From Defluviicoccus sp. (GTDB lineage: Bacteria; Pseudomonadota; Alphaproteobacteria; MPNO01), in NCBI GenBank assembly GCA_028820505.1, contig JAPPIT010000214.1:1-61530 (forward strand): 61,530 bases of DNA, given 5' to 3'. Every line of letters begins with the position of its first letter. Position 1 is the stretch's first letter. Both the position numbers and the translations under genes were made by a program. Under the pieces are notes generated by a model, which saw only the letters and a program-made list of their open reading frames with translations, was not told the origin of the DNA and did no database searches. Shown here one piece after another: positions 7,939 through 15,810 of the stretch.

Positions 7939-9554
7939 AGTTCGGCCCGACGCCTCCCGCGCTGGCCGAAGGCGCGTTGCTCGCGCACGCGACGACGCTC
8001 GCCGACCGCACCCTGAAGAAGGGGCATCGCCTCACCGCCGACGACATTGCGGCGCTCGGCCGCGCCGGGTTCGGGGAAATCGTCACGGCCCGGCTGGAAC
8101 CCGGCGATATCGGCGAGGACGAGGCCGCGCGGAGGCTTGCCGAGGCGTTCCGGGGCGAAGGGCTCACCGTGGATAACGCCTTCACCGGACGGGCCAATCT
8201 GCGCGCGGCCGCGGCCGGCCTGGCGGTGGTCGACGTCGCGCGCGTCCACGCGATCAACGCGGTGGACGAAGCCGTCACCATCGCCACCGTCCCGCCCTGG
8301 CGGACGGTGCCCGCGCGCGGCGTCGTCGGCGTCGTCAAGATCATCCCTTTCGCGGTGGACGAGGCGGTTCTCGACGCCGCGGCCGCGCTCGCCGGCGCGG
8401 CGGGGCCGCCGGTTCGGGTCGCACCCTTCGCCGCGCGCCGTTTCGGGTTGATCCAGACGACGCTGGGCGATCCGAGGGAATCGCTCGTCGAAAAGACCGT
8501 CGCGGTTACGCGCGGGCGCCTGGAGCCGCTGGGCTGCACGCTGGAGCGGACGGAACGGGTCGTCCATGACGGGCGCGCGGTCGCGGACCGCCTCGAATCG
8601 TTCCGGGAGGACGGAATCGACGTCGCCCTGATCCTCGGCGCCTCCGCCATCGTGGACCGGCGCGACGTCGCCCCTTCGGCGCTGATCCGCGCGGGCGGTA
8701 CGATCGTGCGGCTCGGGATGCCGGTGGACCCCGGCCACCTGACCCTGTTCGGGCGGCTGGGAGAGATGCATGTGCTGGGCCTGCCCGGTTCGGCGCGCTC
8801 GCCCCGGATGCACGGGTTCGACCGGGTGCTGCAGCGGATCGTGGCCGGGATCGAGGTTTCGAACGCCGATATCGCGAACCTCGGGGCGGGCGGGCTGCTC
8901 AAGGAACGGGCGAGCCGGCCCGCGGCGCGCGAGGGAAGCGGCGCCGGGACCGGCGGGAACGGCGTCGCCGGCATCGTCCTGGCCGCCGGCGAATCGCGCC
9001 GCATGGGCGAGGTCAACAAGCTGCTGGCCGAGATCGAAGGGGTTCCGATGGTGGCCCGCGCGGTGGACGCCGCCATCGCCTCGGGCGCCGACCCCGTGCT
9101 GGTGGTCACCGGCCACGAGGCGGGGAAAATCCGCGCGGCGCTCCCCGGCAGGCCGGTCCGATTCGTCCACAACCCGGACTATGCCGCCGGCATGTCCGGT
9201 TCCCTCAGGGCGGCGCTCGCCTCCGTCCCGGACGAGGCCGCGGGCGCGCTGATCTGCCTCGGCGACATGCCGCACGTGACCGCCGAGCACATGACGCGGC
9301 TCGTCGAGGCCTTCGAGGACGGCGACGAACCCGCCATCTGCGTCGCGACCCATGACGGCAAACGCGGCAACCCCTCGCTCTGGCACCGGGATTTCTTCGC
9401 GGAGATGCGCGCGATCGAGGGCGATGTCGGCGCGCGGGGCCTGATCGGCGAACATCCGGAAGCCGTCGTCGAGGTGGAGGTCGCGGACCCGGGCGTCCTG
9501 CTCGATATCGACACGCCCGAGGCGCTGGCCGAGGCCCGGGCGAGCGAGGGGTGA
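7935..9554 (+). CDS. Fused molybdopterin-binding / MocA-like cytidylyltransferase
   Basis: A 539-aa two-domain protein. Residues ~1-330 resemble a MoeA/MogA-type molybdopterin-binding domain. From residue ~345 a nucleotidyltransferase domain begins with IVLAAGESRRMG and continues with NKLL and a GDMPHV motif, typical of MobA/MocA enzymes. MocA adds CMP to molybdopterin to give the dinucleotide used by CO-dehydrogenase and xanthine-dehydrogenase family enzymes, which fits the operon. The GTG start overlaps the stop of the preceding gene. It is the last gene of the cox operon and is followed by a nested palindrome. Confidence 0.87.
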   Translation: MKFGPTPPALAEGALLAHATTLADRTLKKGHRLTADDIAALGRAGFGEIVTARLEPGDIGEDEAARRLAEAFRGEGLTVDNAFTGRANLRAAAAGLAVVDVARVHAINAVDEAVTIATVPPWRTVPARGVVGVVKIIPFAVDEAVLDAAAALAGAAGPPVRVAPFAARRFGLIQTTLGDPRESLVEKTVAVTRGRLEPLGCTLERTERVVHDGRAVADRLESFREDGIDVALILGASAIVDRRDVAPSALIRAGGTIVRLGMPVDPGHLTLFGRLGEMHVLGLPGSARSPRMHGFDRVLQRIVAGIEVSNADIANLGAGGLLKERASRPAAREGSGAGTGGNGVAGIVLAAGESRRMGEVNKLLAEIEGVPMVARAVDAAIASGADPVLVVTGHEAGKIRAALPGRPVRFVHNPDYAAGMSGSLRAALASVPDEAAGALICLGDMPHVTAEHMTRLVEAFEDGDEPAICVATHDGKRGNPSLWHRDFFAEMRAIEGDVGARGLIGEHPEAVVEVEVADPGVLLDIDTPEALAEARASEG

Positions 9555-9572
9555 CGGTCCCTTCTCGTTATC

Positions 9573-9668
9573 GTCATGGTCGGCGAAGGCCGACCATCCA
9601 CGAGTTTTTCTTCGCCAAAGGAAGAACAAAAAACAAATCGTGGATGGTCGGCCTTCGCCGACCATGAC
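9573..9668. repeat. Family A nested palindrome, complete copy
   Basis: Same two-arm structure as the copy at 5327: GTCATGGTCGGCGAAGG ... CCTTCGCCGACCATGAC, with CCACGAGTTTTT inside the left arm and an A-rich spacer. It sits between the convergent 3' ends of the MocA-like gene (plus) and cytochrome c (minus), so it may serve as a two-way terminator. The longer outer flanks seen at 5418 and 56199 are absent here. Confidence 0.9.
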
Positions 9669-9689
9669 AATGAAAGAAGAGGGTGAAAG

Positions 9690-10127
9690 TTACTTGGTGG
9701 CTTCCTTGAGGTAGGCGATCAGGTTCTCGCGGTCCTTCGCCTTCTTGAGTCCCTTGAACACCATGCGCGTCTTGGCCTTCTTCTTGCCGATGAAGGACCC
9801 GACGAACGGCTTCGGGTTCTTGAGGTAGGTGAACAGGGTCTTCTCGTTCCACACGAGGCCCTTGGCGCCCGCCGCCTTCATGTCCTTGGAATACTTGAAC
9901 TTGGCGAGCGTTCCCGCGGTGCGGCCGAAGAGGCCGTTGAGGTTGGGCCCCACGCCCTTCTTGCCCGCGACCGTCTTGTGGCACGCCTTGCACTTGGCGA
10001 AGACCTTCTTCCCCTTCTTGACGTCGCCGGCCGCCTGGGCGGGCGCGCCGGTCGCGATCGCGTGGGACGCGACGAGGCCGGCCGAGAGGATGAGCATGAC
10101 CGTCAGGCCGCGAAGAATGGTAAGCAC
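9690..10127 (-). CDS. Class I c-type cytochrome (c2/c550-like)
   Basis: A 145-aa exported monohaem cytochrome c. A signal peptide spans about residues 1-33 and ends AQA-A. The haem site is CKACH at residues 46-50, and M122 (KTRMVFKG) is the probable axial methionine. It is lysine-rich, as c2-type cytochromes are. It would be a periplasmic electron carrier. It is encoded convergently to the cox operon, so any role as electron acceptor for the Mo hydroxylase is only a possibility. Confidence 0.92.
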   Translation of the reverse strand: MLTILRGLTVMLILSAGLVASHAIATGAPAQAAGDVKKGKKVFAKCKACHKTVAGKKGVGPNLNGLFGRTAGTLAKFKYSKDMKAAGAKGLVWNEKTLFTYLKNPKPFVGSFIGKKKAKTRMVFKGLKKAKDRENLIAYLKEATK

Positions 10128-10205
10128 GTCCTTCCGCCTCCCAGCGAGTAAAGAAGTATCCGATTTACCTATTTAACAGAGAATCGGGATCGGGCAAGCG
10201 CAAGT

Positions 10206-11003
10206 TCAGTTCACCGCCGCCCCGGCCGCGCTCTCCAGATAGGCGGCGGGAAGCTCGCGGAAATCGCTCATCAGCGAGCCGAACCCCTGGATCGCGTCGT
10301 CGTAGCCGTTCGCCCGCATGGCGTACCAGTAGGTCGCCGTATTGATGGCGAGGACCGGCTTCTTGAGCCACTTCTCCGCCTCGCCGGCGAGCCGCGCCAT
10401 GGCGAGGTTGGTGCCGCACTGCACCAGCGCCTCGACATCGTGGCCGTCGAGCTCGACCAGCGCCTCGCGCAGCTCGTCCTCCGTGACCTGCGCGATCTTC
10501 GCCGGGCTCTCGCATTTGAGCCCCTTGATGGCGGCCACCTCGAAGCCGCAATCCTCGAAGAACTTCTTCACGTTCTCGTCGCCGACGGGCCAGTAGGGGG
10601 TGACCACCCCGATCCGCCTTATGTCGCCGTAGCACCGCAGCGCCGCCTGGCAGGCGTCCGAGCCCATCGCGACGCCGAGGCCGGAGAGCTTCTTGACCTG
10701 CTCGCGGAGCTCGATGCTCTTGGCGAGCCCGTCCCAGAACGTCTCGGCCGACATGCCCATGACGATGTAGTCGGGGTTGCAGGTCATCACGCGGAGGATC
10801 GCGTTGTCGAACTCGCGCCGGATGTTGTCCATCAGCCGGTTGAAATCCTCGTCCGAGTGCACCGGCTCGTCGGGGATCCAGATGCGGACATGGTGGTTGG
10901 TCACGCCGGGCGGCCGCATGTCGTCGAACTCGGGCTGAACCGAGGTGTTGGTCGACGGCGCGATGACGCCCCAGTTGGCGCGCCAGCCGATGGAATCGGT
11001 CAT
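10206..11003 (-). CDS. Maleate cis-trans isomerase / arylmalonate decarboxylase-like protein
   Basis: A 265-aa protein of the Asp/Glu racemase superfamily. The N-terminal WGVIAPSTNT motif and the C-terminal VQCGTNLA motif with C196 are visible. The first catalytic cysteine position appears to hold serine (MGMSAETFW, S85), as in arylmalonate-decarboxylase-like members, so true racemase or isomerase chemistry is uncertain. The ATG overlaps the stop of the amidohydrolase gene by four bases (ATGA), so the two are translationally coupled. The pairing resembles maleamate amidase plus maleate isomerase of nicotinate degradation. Confidence 0.82.
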   Translation of the reverse strand: MTDSIGWRANWGVIAPSTNTSVQPEFDDMRPPGVTNHHVRIWIPDEPVHSDEDFNRLMDNIRREFDNAILRVMTCNPDYIVMGMSAETFWDGLAKSIELREQVKKLSGLGVAMGSDACQAALRCYGDIRRIGVVTPYWPVGDENVKKFFEDCGFEVAAIKGLKCESPAKIAQVTEDELREALVELDGHDVEALVQCGTNLAMARLAGEAEKWLKKPVLAINTATYWYAMRANGYDDAIQGFGSLMSDFRELPAAYLESAAGAAVN

Positions 11004-11659
11004 GTCTCTTCCTCCGCCGGGCCGGCCTGCGCCTGCGCGAGATCGGTGAGCGCCGCCTGTACCTCGGAGAGCGGCATGACATCGGCGTATTTCTGGTCCA
11101 TGTCGAACAAGTTCGCCTCGTGCGGGCCCTGGGCGCGGTCGCCCGAGCATTCGGCCGGGACGATCGGGCGGAACCCGTGGCCCATCGCATCGACCACCGT
11201 CGCGCGCACGCAGCCGCTGGTCGTGCATCCGGTGACGATCGCCGTGTCGACGCCGCGCCTGGCGAGCCAGTTCGCGAGGTCGGTGGCGAAGAAACCCGAC
11301 GGGTAGTGCTTCCCGATCACCCGTTCTCCCGGGCGCGGCTCGAGCTGATCGACGATGGCGGTCGCGCGGGTATTGGGAACGAGCTTGCTCAGCCCTGGCG
11401 ACTTCATGTTGAAGATGCCGTCTTCGCTGCGGTCGTCGGCGTAGACATGCGACGTGAAGGCGATCGGCAGATCGAGATGGCGCGCCAGACCGAGGAGATC
11501 CTCGGTATGGTCGATCGCCGACTGGATGCTGCCGCCGCCGAACATGTCGGGATCGTTGAACGCGTTGATGAAGTCGATGACGATCAGCGCCGGCTTCTCG
11601 CCGAACCCGATGCGGTTGCCGAAGCCCTGCTTTTCGTAGATGTCGAGGTCGCCCGCCAC
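11000..11659 (-). CDS. Isochorismatase-family amidohydrolase (maleamate/N-carbamoylsarcosine type)
   Basis: A 219-aa cysteine hydrolase. The catalytic triad is D29 (VIDF), K117 (GKHYPSGFF) and C150 (TTSGCVRAT). Residues GKHYPSGFFATDL follow the N-carbamoylsarcosine amidase/maleamate amidase branch and not true isochorismatases. It is the first gene of a coupled pair with the maleate-isomerase-like gene. That would fit hydrolysis of maleamate to maleate and then isomerisation to fumarate, but both families have wide substrate ranges, so the pathway is inference. Confidence 0.88.
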   Translation of the reverse strand: MAGDLDIYEKQGFGNRIGFGEKPALIVIDFINAFNDPDMFGGGSIQSAIDHTEDLLGLARHLDLPIAFTSHVYADDRSEDGIFNMKSPGLSKLVPNTRATAIVDQLEPRPGERVIGKHYPSGFFATDLANWLARRGVDTAIVTGCTTSGCVRATVVDAMGHGFRPIVPAECSGDRAQGPHEANLFDMDQKYADVMPLSEVQAALTDLAQAQAGPAEEET

Positions 11660-11751
11660 GATGCCCTCCCCGCCGTCGTTTGGCGGTCAGAACTTAGCTG
11701 CGGCCCATCGGCCCGGCAAGGCGGCATGACGGGTGGGAATGGCGGGGGGAA

Positions 11752-12276
11752 CTATTTCCGGCTCTTGGCGATGGGGGCGATGGCCGTTGCGAACTCTTCG
11801 CCGATATCCTTCAGTCTGGCCGCCATCGACAGATTTTGCGGGCTCAGATCGCGCGCCAGGTCGCCGTCCCATTCCCGGGTCAACCGGAGGGTCGATTCCA
11901 GATCGAACGCCGAACGCCCGGGCGGTTCCTTCAAGGCCTGGATTCCCAGCTCGATCAGGTCGCCGGTCTCGATTTCCCCCTTCGCTACCGCGACGTCCTC
12001 GAACGGCACCCGGGGCCCGTCGCCAAAGGAAAGCAGGGCCGAATGGGTGCCGCGATCGTGCGCAACATGAAGGCTGACGCCGTCCGACCGCGACGCCACC
12101 GCCGCAACCGACATGATATTTCCGCCGTCCGTTCGGGCCGGCCGCTGCGCGACGACCTCAATCGTCCAACCGTCTCCCAGCCGACGGGCCAGAAAAGAGC
12201 GAAACGCTTCGGCGGAAGGCCAGCCGCCGGCGCGATCCCGATCTTCCCCGCTCGCGTTCCTGCTCCTGGGCTTCAT
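11752..12276 (-). CDS. Hypothetical protein, possible immunity partner
   Basis: A 174-aa soluble protein that I do not recognise. It has no signal peptide or membrane segment. The first ~20 residues are charged (KPRSRNASGEDRDR), and a WTIEVV...SVAAVASRSDGVSLHVAHDRG stretch suggests an alpha/beta fold. The ATG overlaps the stop of the upstream 94-aa gene (TGATG), so the two are translated together. Because that partner looks like a polymorphic-toxin C-terminal domain, this protein is a candidate immunity factor, on position only. Confidence 0.6.
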   Translation of the reverse strand: MKPRSRNASGEDRDRAGGWPSAEAFRSFLARRLGDGWTIEVVAQRPARTDGGNIMSVAAVASRSDGVSLHVAHDRGTHSALLSFGDGPRVPFEDVAVAKGEIETGDLIELGIQALKEPPGRSAFDLESTLRLTREWDGDLARDLSPQNLSMAARLKDIGEEFATAIAPIAKSRK

Positions 12277-12560
12277 CACGGCACCCAGACCCGTTTGATG
12301 GGAAAAGCTTCGCCCTTCGACAGAAGGTAATACGCCTCGCGGAACAACCAAGGGCCGGGCCGCAACGATCGGGGGTCTGTCGACCAAACGAACGTGTCAC
12401 CTGCCTCCAGCATTTTGTCCAGGAAGAATCTGTTGGCTTCCCACCGTGCGGAGTCATCTGGCAATGCGTGCCAAGCATCTCCGATGTCGAACCGTCGCGC
12501 CCCGAGCTTGTCGGAGACCTTGATATAGTCTGGATAGCTGCCGATTACGCTGACGCCCAT
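12276..12560 (-). CDS. Orphan polymorphic-toxin C-terminal-like protein
   Basis: A 94-aa protein with the pattern IGSYPDY (6-12), FDIGDAWHAL (24-33), RWEANRFFLDKML (39-51), GDTFVWSTDP (54-63), RPGPWLFREAYYLLSKG (67-83). From memory this order (NxxFLDxxIxxGDxxxLxTxxxxxRPGSxxxREIxYLxxKG) is found at the C-termini of filamentous-haemagglutinin/CDI-type proteins. Here it stands alone, with no secretion domain or carrier nearby. Base composition is less GC-rich than its neighbours. The next gene is coupled through TGATG. Function is not proven. Confidence 0.6.
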   Translation of the reverse strand: MGVSVIGSYPDYIKVSDKLGARRFDIGDAWHALPDDSARWEANRFFLDKMLEAGDTFVWSTDPRSLRPGPWLFREAYYLLSKGEAFPIKRVWVP

Positions 12561-12613
12561 CGACCCTTCTTTCTGTCGGATACGTATACAATTCCAGATT
12601 GATGAACCTGGAT

Positions 12614-13945
12614 CTAAGAATCAACATCAGAGGGAATCGAGCGCCCCACGGCGGGGTAGACGGCGCCCAGCGTGAGCCCGCGCAACGCCATGAAGGCGGC
12701 GAACGCGAACCACAGCCCGTGATTGCCCCAGAGCGGGATCAGAAAAGCGCAGAGGACCAGATAGACCGCGACCGAGACGATCATCATGTTGCGCATCTGG
12801 CGCCCCAGCGTCGCGCCGAGGAAGATGCCGTCGAACTGGAACGCGGCCACCGACAAGGCGGGCATCGCGACCGACCAGAGGAGATAGTCCCCGGCGGCCT
12901 CCCGCACCGCCTCGATGCCGGTCAGCAGCGCGACGATCCCTTCGCCGGCGGCCGCATAGACCAGCACGAAGCCGGCCGCCGTCACGACCGCCCAGAACGA
13001 CGAGACCCGGATCGCGGCCCGGAGCTCGGACCGGTCGGCGGCGCCCACCGCCCGTCCGACCATCGCCTGGGCCGCGTTGGCGAAACCGTCGAGCCCGTGC
13101 GCCATGAAGATCTGGAAGTTCATCAGCACCGCGTTGGCGGCGAGCAGCACGTCGCCCAGACGCGCGCCCTGGGCGGTGAAATAGGCGAAGGCGAAAACGA
13201 GACAGACGGTGCGGATGAAGATGTCGGCGTTCAGCCCGAGCGTCATGCGCAGCCGCCGGCGCGACCGAACCCGGTCCCAGTCGAGCCGGCCGGCGATCCC
13301 GCGCAAAGCCCCCCGCATCAGCCAGAGCGCCAGCGCGAGCCCCGCGAACTCGGCGATCACGGTCGCCAGCGCGACCCCGAATACGCCCCATCCGAACCCG
13401 ACGACGAAGAGAATGTCGAGGACGATGTTGAGGCCGTTCATCCAGAGCTGAACGTAGAGCGTGGCCCGCGTGTTCTGCAGGCCCAGGAACCAGCCGAGGA
13501 TGACGTAGATGGAAAGCGCGGCGGGCGCCCCCCAGATCCGGGTCAGCACATAGGTTCGGGCGGAACCCTCGACGTCGGCGCTGGCCTCCACGAGATCGAA
13601 GACGACGGCGACGATCAGCGTCTGGGCGGCAAGCGTGACGAAGGCTATCGCGGCCGCGACGATCAGCGCGCGGACGACGGCGGCCAGCACCTCGTCGGAA
13701 TTTCCCGCGCCGTGCGCCTGGGCGGTCAGCCCGGCGGTGCCCATGCGCAGGAAGCCGAACCCCCAGTAGATGAAGTTGAACACCATGCTGCCGAGCGCCA
13801 CCGCGCCGAGATGGTGGGGTTCCGGCAGGTGGCCCACCACGGCGGTGTCGACGGCGCCCAGGAGCGGCACCGAAATGTTGGACAGGATGATCGGGATCGA
13901 GAGGCGCCAGACCGCGCGATGGTGCGCCGCGGAGCCCGCGATCAT
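12614..13945 (-). CDS. MATE-family multidrug/Na+ efflux transporter
   Basis: A 443-aa integral membrane protein with about 12 hydrophobic segments in two internally similar halves, as in NorM/DinF proteins. The N-terminus (IPIILSNISVPLLGAVDTAVVG) is characteristic of the DinF branch. The ATG overlaps the stop of the upstream MFS gene by four bases (ATGA), so two different exporters are coupled. It probably exports cationic or amphipathic compounds using an ion gradient. The substrate cannot be read from the sequence. Confidence 0.92.
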   Translation of the reverse strand: MIAGSAAHHRAVWRLSIPIILSNISVPLLGAVDTAVVGHLPEPHHLGAVALGSMVFNFIYWGFGFLRMGTAGLTAQAHGAGNSDEVLAAVVRALIVAAAIAFVTLAAQTLIVAVVFDLVEASADVEGSARTYVLTRIWGAPAALSIYVILGWFLGLQNTRATLYVQLWMNGLNIVLDILFVVGFGWGVFGVALATVIAEFAGLALALWLMRGALRGIAGRLDWDRVRSRRRLRMTLGLNADIFIRTVCLVFAFAYFTAQGARLGDVLLAANAVLMNFQIFMAHGLDGFANAAQAMVGRAVGAADRSELRAAIRVSSFWAVVTAAGFVLVYAAAGEGIVALLTGIEAVREAAGDYLLWSVAMPALSVAAFQFDGIFLGATLGRQMRNMMIVSVAVYLVLCAFLIPLWGNHGLWFAFAAFMALRGLTLGAVYPAVGRSIPSDVDS

Positions 13946-15162
13946 TGCGCCGGCGCCGTCCTCCGCCGCGCGGCGAGCGCGAGCGCGGCAAGCCCGCTGA
14001 CCGCGGCAAGCACCAGTATGGCGAGGTCGGGCCGGCCCAGATCCATCAGCCCGCCGACCGCGATCGGCCCGAGCGCGAAGCCGATGCTGAGCCCGGTAGA
14101 GGTGAAGCCGAATGCGAGCCCGAGGGACTCGGCCGGAGCGGAGGCACGTACGATCAGGTCGCGCGACGGGCTGGAAATGCCGAGCAGGAAGGCACTCGCG
14201 GCAACCGTCGCGAGCCCGGCGAGGAAACCGCCGAATCCGAAGGCGAGCAGCGCGAGCACCGCCGCACCGCCGGCCACGGTCCACATCGCAAGCCGGTCGT
14301 GCGCGGAGATCCGGTCCGCGAGAACGCCGCCGAACAGCACCGCGCCGGCCATCGCGACCATGAACACCGTCAGCGAGAAATTCCCGCCCGCGAGGTCGGC
14401 GTCATAGAGTTGCATCATGGCGATCGCGAGGAACCCGGCGATGCCTCCGATCGTCATCGAGGTAAAGGCGAAGAACAGGAAGATCCGGATCATCGGTCCT
14501 TCCGTCATCGCCATCAGCCGCGCCCGGACGTCGAAGCGTTCCCCTCGCGGAGTCCGGTCGGTATCCGCCGCATCGGGCTCTTCGTCGAAGGCGGTCCGTC
14601 GCCACTGGATCGCCACCGCGATCGCAAGCCCGACGATGCCGGCCCCGATCAACGCGCCGCGCCAGCCGAACGCCGCGCTGAGCCCGGCTATCGACATCGG
14701 CGCGATGGCCCAGCCGACATAGCCGACAAAGCTGTGCAGGCTGACGGTGCGCCCGAGCCAGGCAGGGTCCACGCGGCGCGAAAGGATGGAGAGGTCGGCC
14801 GGGTGAAAGACGCTGTTCCCGAAGCCGGCCAGCGCCATGAGCAGAACCACTTGCCAATAGGCATCGACCCCGCCGGCGAGGGCGAAGCTGCCGCCGAGGA
14901 GAACCAGTCCGATTACCAGGATCAGGCGGCCGCCATAGCGGTCGACGAGCAGGCCGACGGGAATCTGGGCGACGCTGGTGGCGACCGAGAAGACCGTCAT
15001 CAGCGCGCCCAGCGCGACGTAGCTGACATCGAACGCCTCGCGCAGCGCCGGGAACAGCGGCGCCACCGCGACCGAGGTCAGGTGGCTGTAGCAATGCCCC
15101 GCGCTGATCAGCGAGACGACGGTCCGTTGGCCCGAAAGCGCCCGCGAGGCCGTCGAGCTCAT
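13942..15162 (-). CDS. Major facilitator superfamily transporter
   Basis: A 406-aa, 12-helix MFS protein. The loop 2-3 motif is GLLVDRYGGRLIL, close to the classical GxxxDRxGRR/K signature. A cytoplasmic charged loop near residues 190-215 (DEEPDAADTDRTPRGE) separates the two halves. The N-terminal AGHCYSHLTSVAVAPLFPAL stretch resembles the fosmidomycin-resistance (FSR) branch. It is coupled to the MATE gene downstream, which suggests joint export or resistance duty. Confidence 0.9.
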   Translation of the reverse strand: MSSTASRALSGQRTVVSLISAGHCYSHLTSVAVAPLFPALREAFDVSYVALGALMTVFSVATSVAQIPVGLLVDRYGGRLILVIGLVLLGGSFALAGGVDAYWQVVLLMALAGFGNSVFHPADLSILSRRVDPAWLGRTVSLHSFVGYVGWAIAPMSIAGLSAAFGWRGALIGAGIVGLAIAVAIQWRRTAFDEEPDAADTDRTPRGERFDVRARLMAMTEGPMIRIFLFFAFTSMTIGGIAGFLAIAMMQLYDADLAGGNFSLTVFMVAMAGAVLFGGVLADRISAHDRLAMWTVAGGAAVLALLAFGFGGFLAGLATVAASAFLLGISSPSRDLIVRASAPAESLGLAFGFTSTGLSIGFALGPIAVGGLMDLGRPDLAILVLAAVSGLAALALAARRRTAPAQ

Positions 15163-15185
15163 CGGTCGCCGCCCCGGGGCGGTGC

Positions 15186-15746
15186 CTAGTTCGCTTTCTC
15201 GGCGTCCCCGGCGACCTGCATGCGGACGATCTTGTCGGGGTCGGCGACCATGCCGCCACGGTTGTTGTCGCCGCGCTTGAGCTTGTCGATGAACTCCATG
15301 CCCTTCGTCACCTTGCCCCAGACGGTGTACTGCCCGTCGAGATGGGGCGCCGGCGCGAACATGATGAAGAACTGGCTGTCGGCGCTGTCGGGGTCCTGCG
15401 TCCGGGCCATCGAGGTTACGCCCCGGACATGCGGCTCTTTGGAGAACTCCGCCGGCAGCTTGTTGCCGGAACCGCCGGTTCCCGTCCCCGTCGGGTCGCC
15501 GCCCTGCGCCATGAATCCGTCGATGACGCGGTGGAACACCACCCCGTCATAGAACCCGGACCGGGCGAGCCGCTTGATCTGCTCCACATGCCTGGGCGCG
15601 AGATCGGGACGCATCTCGATCACCACGCGACCGTGTTCGAGGTCCCTGTAAAGGGTGTTCTCGAGATCGGCCGCGGCCGCTTCCGTGGTCATGAGTGCTA
15701 CTCCCAGGAGGATGGCAATCGCACCCACCAGCCGAACCCGTTTCAT
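15186..15746 (-). CDS. Periplasmic cyclophilin-type peptidyl-prolyl isomerase
   Basis: A 186-aa cyclophilin with a signal peptide (residues 1 to about 26, ending TEAAAA-D). Core motifs FHRVIDGFMAQGGDPTGTGTGG, SMART/SMARTQ-like SMARTQDPDSADSQFFI and the GKVTKGMEFID segment are visible, so the active-site Arg, Phe and Gln are present. It acts as a protein-folding catalyst in the periplasm. The start used is the ATG at 15746; an upstream ATG at 15791 would add 15 residues that do not look like a signal peptide. Confidence 0.92.
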   Translation of the reverse strand: MKRVRLVGAIAILLGVALMTTEAAAADLENTLYRDLEHGRVVIEMRPDLAPRHVEQIKRLARSGFYDGVVFHRVIDGFMAQGGDPTGTGTGGSGNKLPAEFSKEPHVRGVTSMARTQDPDSADSQFFIMFAPAPHLDGQYTVWGKVTKGMEFIDKLKRGDNNRGGMVADPDKIVRMQVAGDAEKAN

Positions 15747-15810
15747 GGCGCCTCTCGATCTGGACAGTGGATGGGGAATGGCCCGCACCATAGACGAGCC
15801 GGCCCCGCGG

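Noticed and set aside
5327..9668. CRISPR array
   Set aside because: The repeats are palindromic pairs kilobases apart, with no regular spacers and no cas genes.
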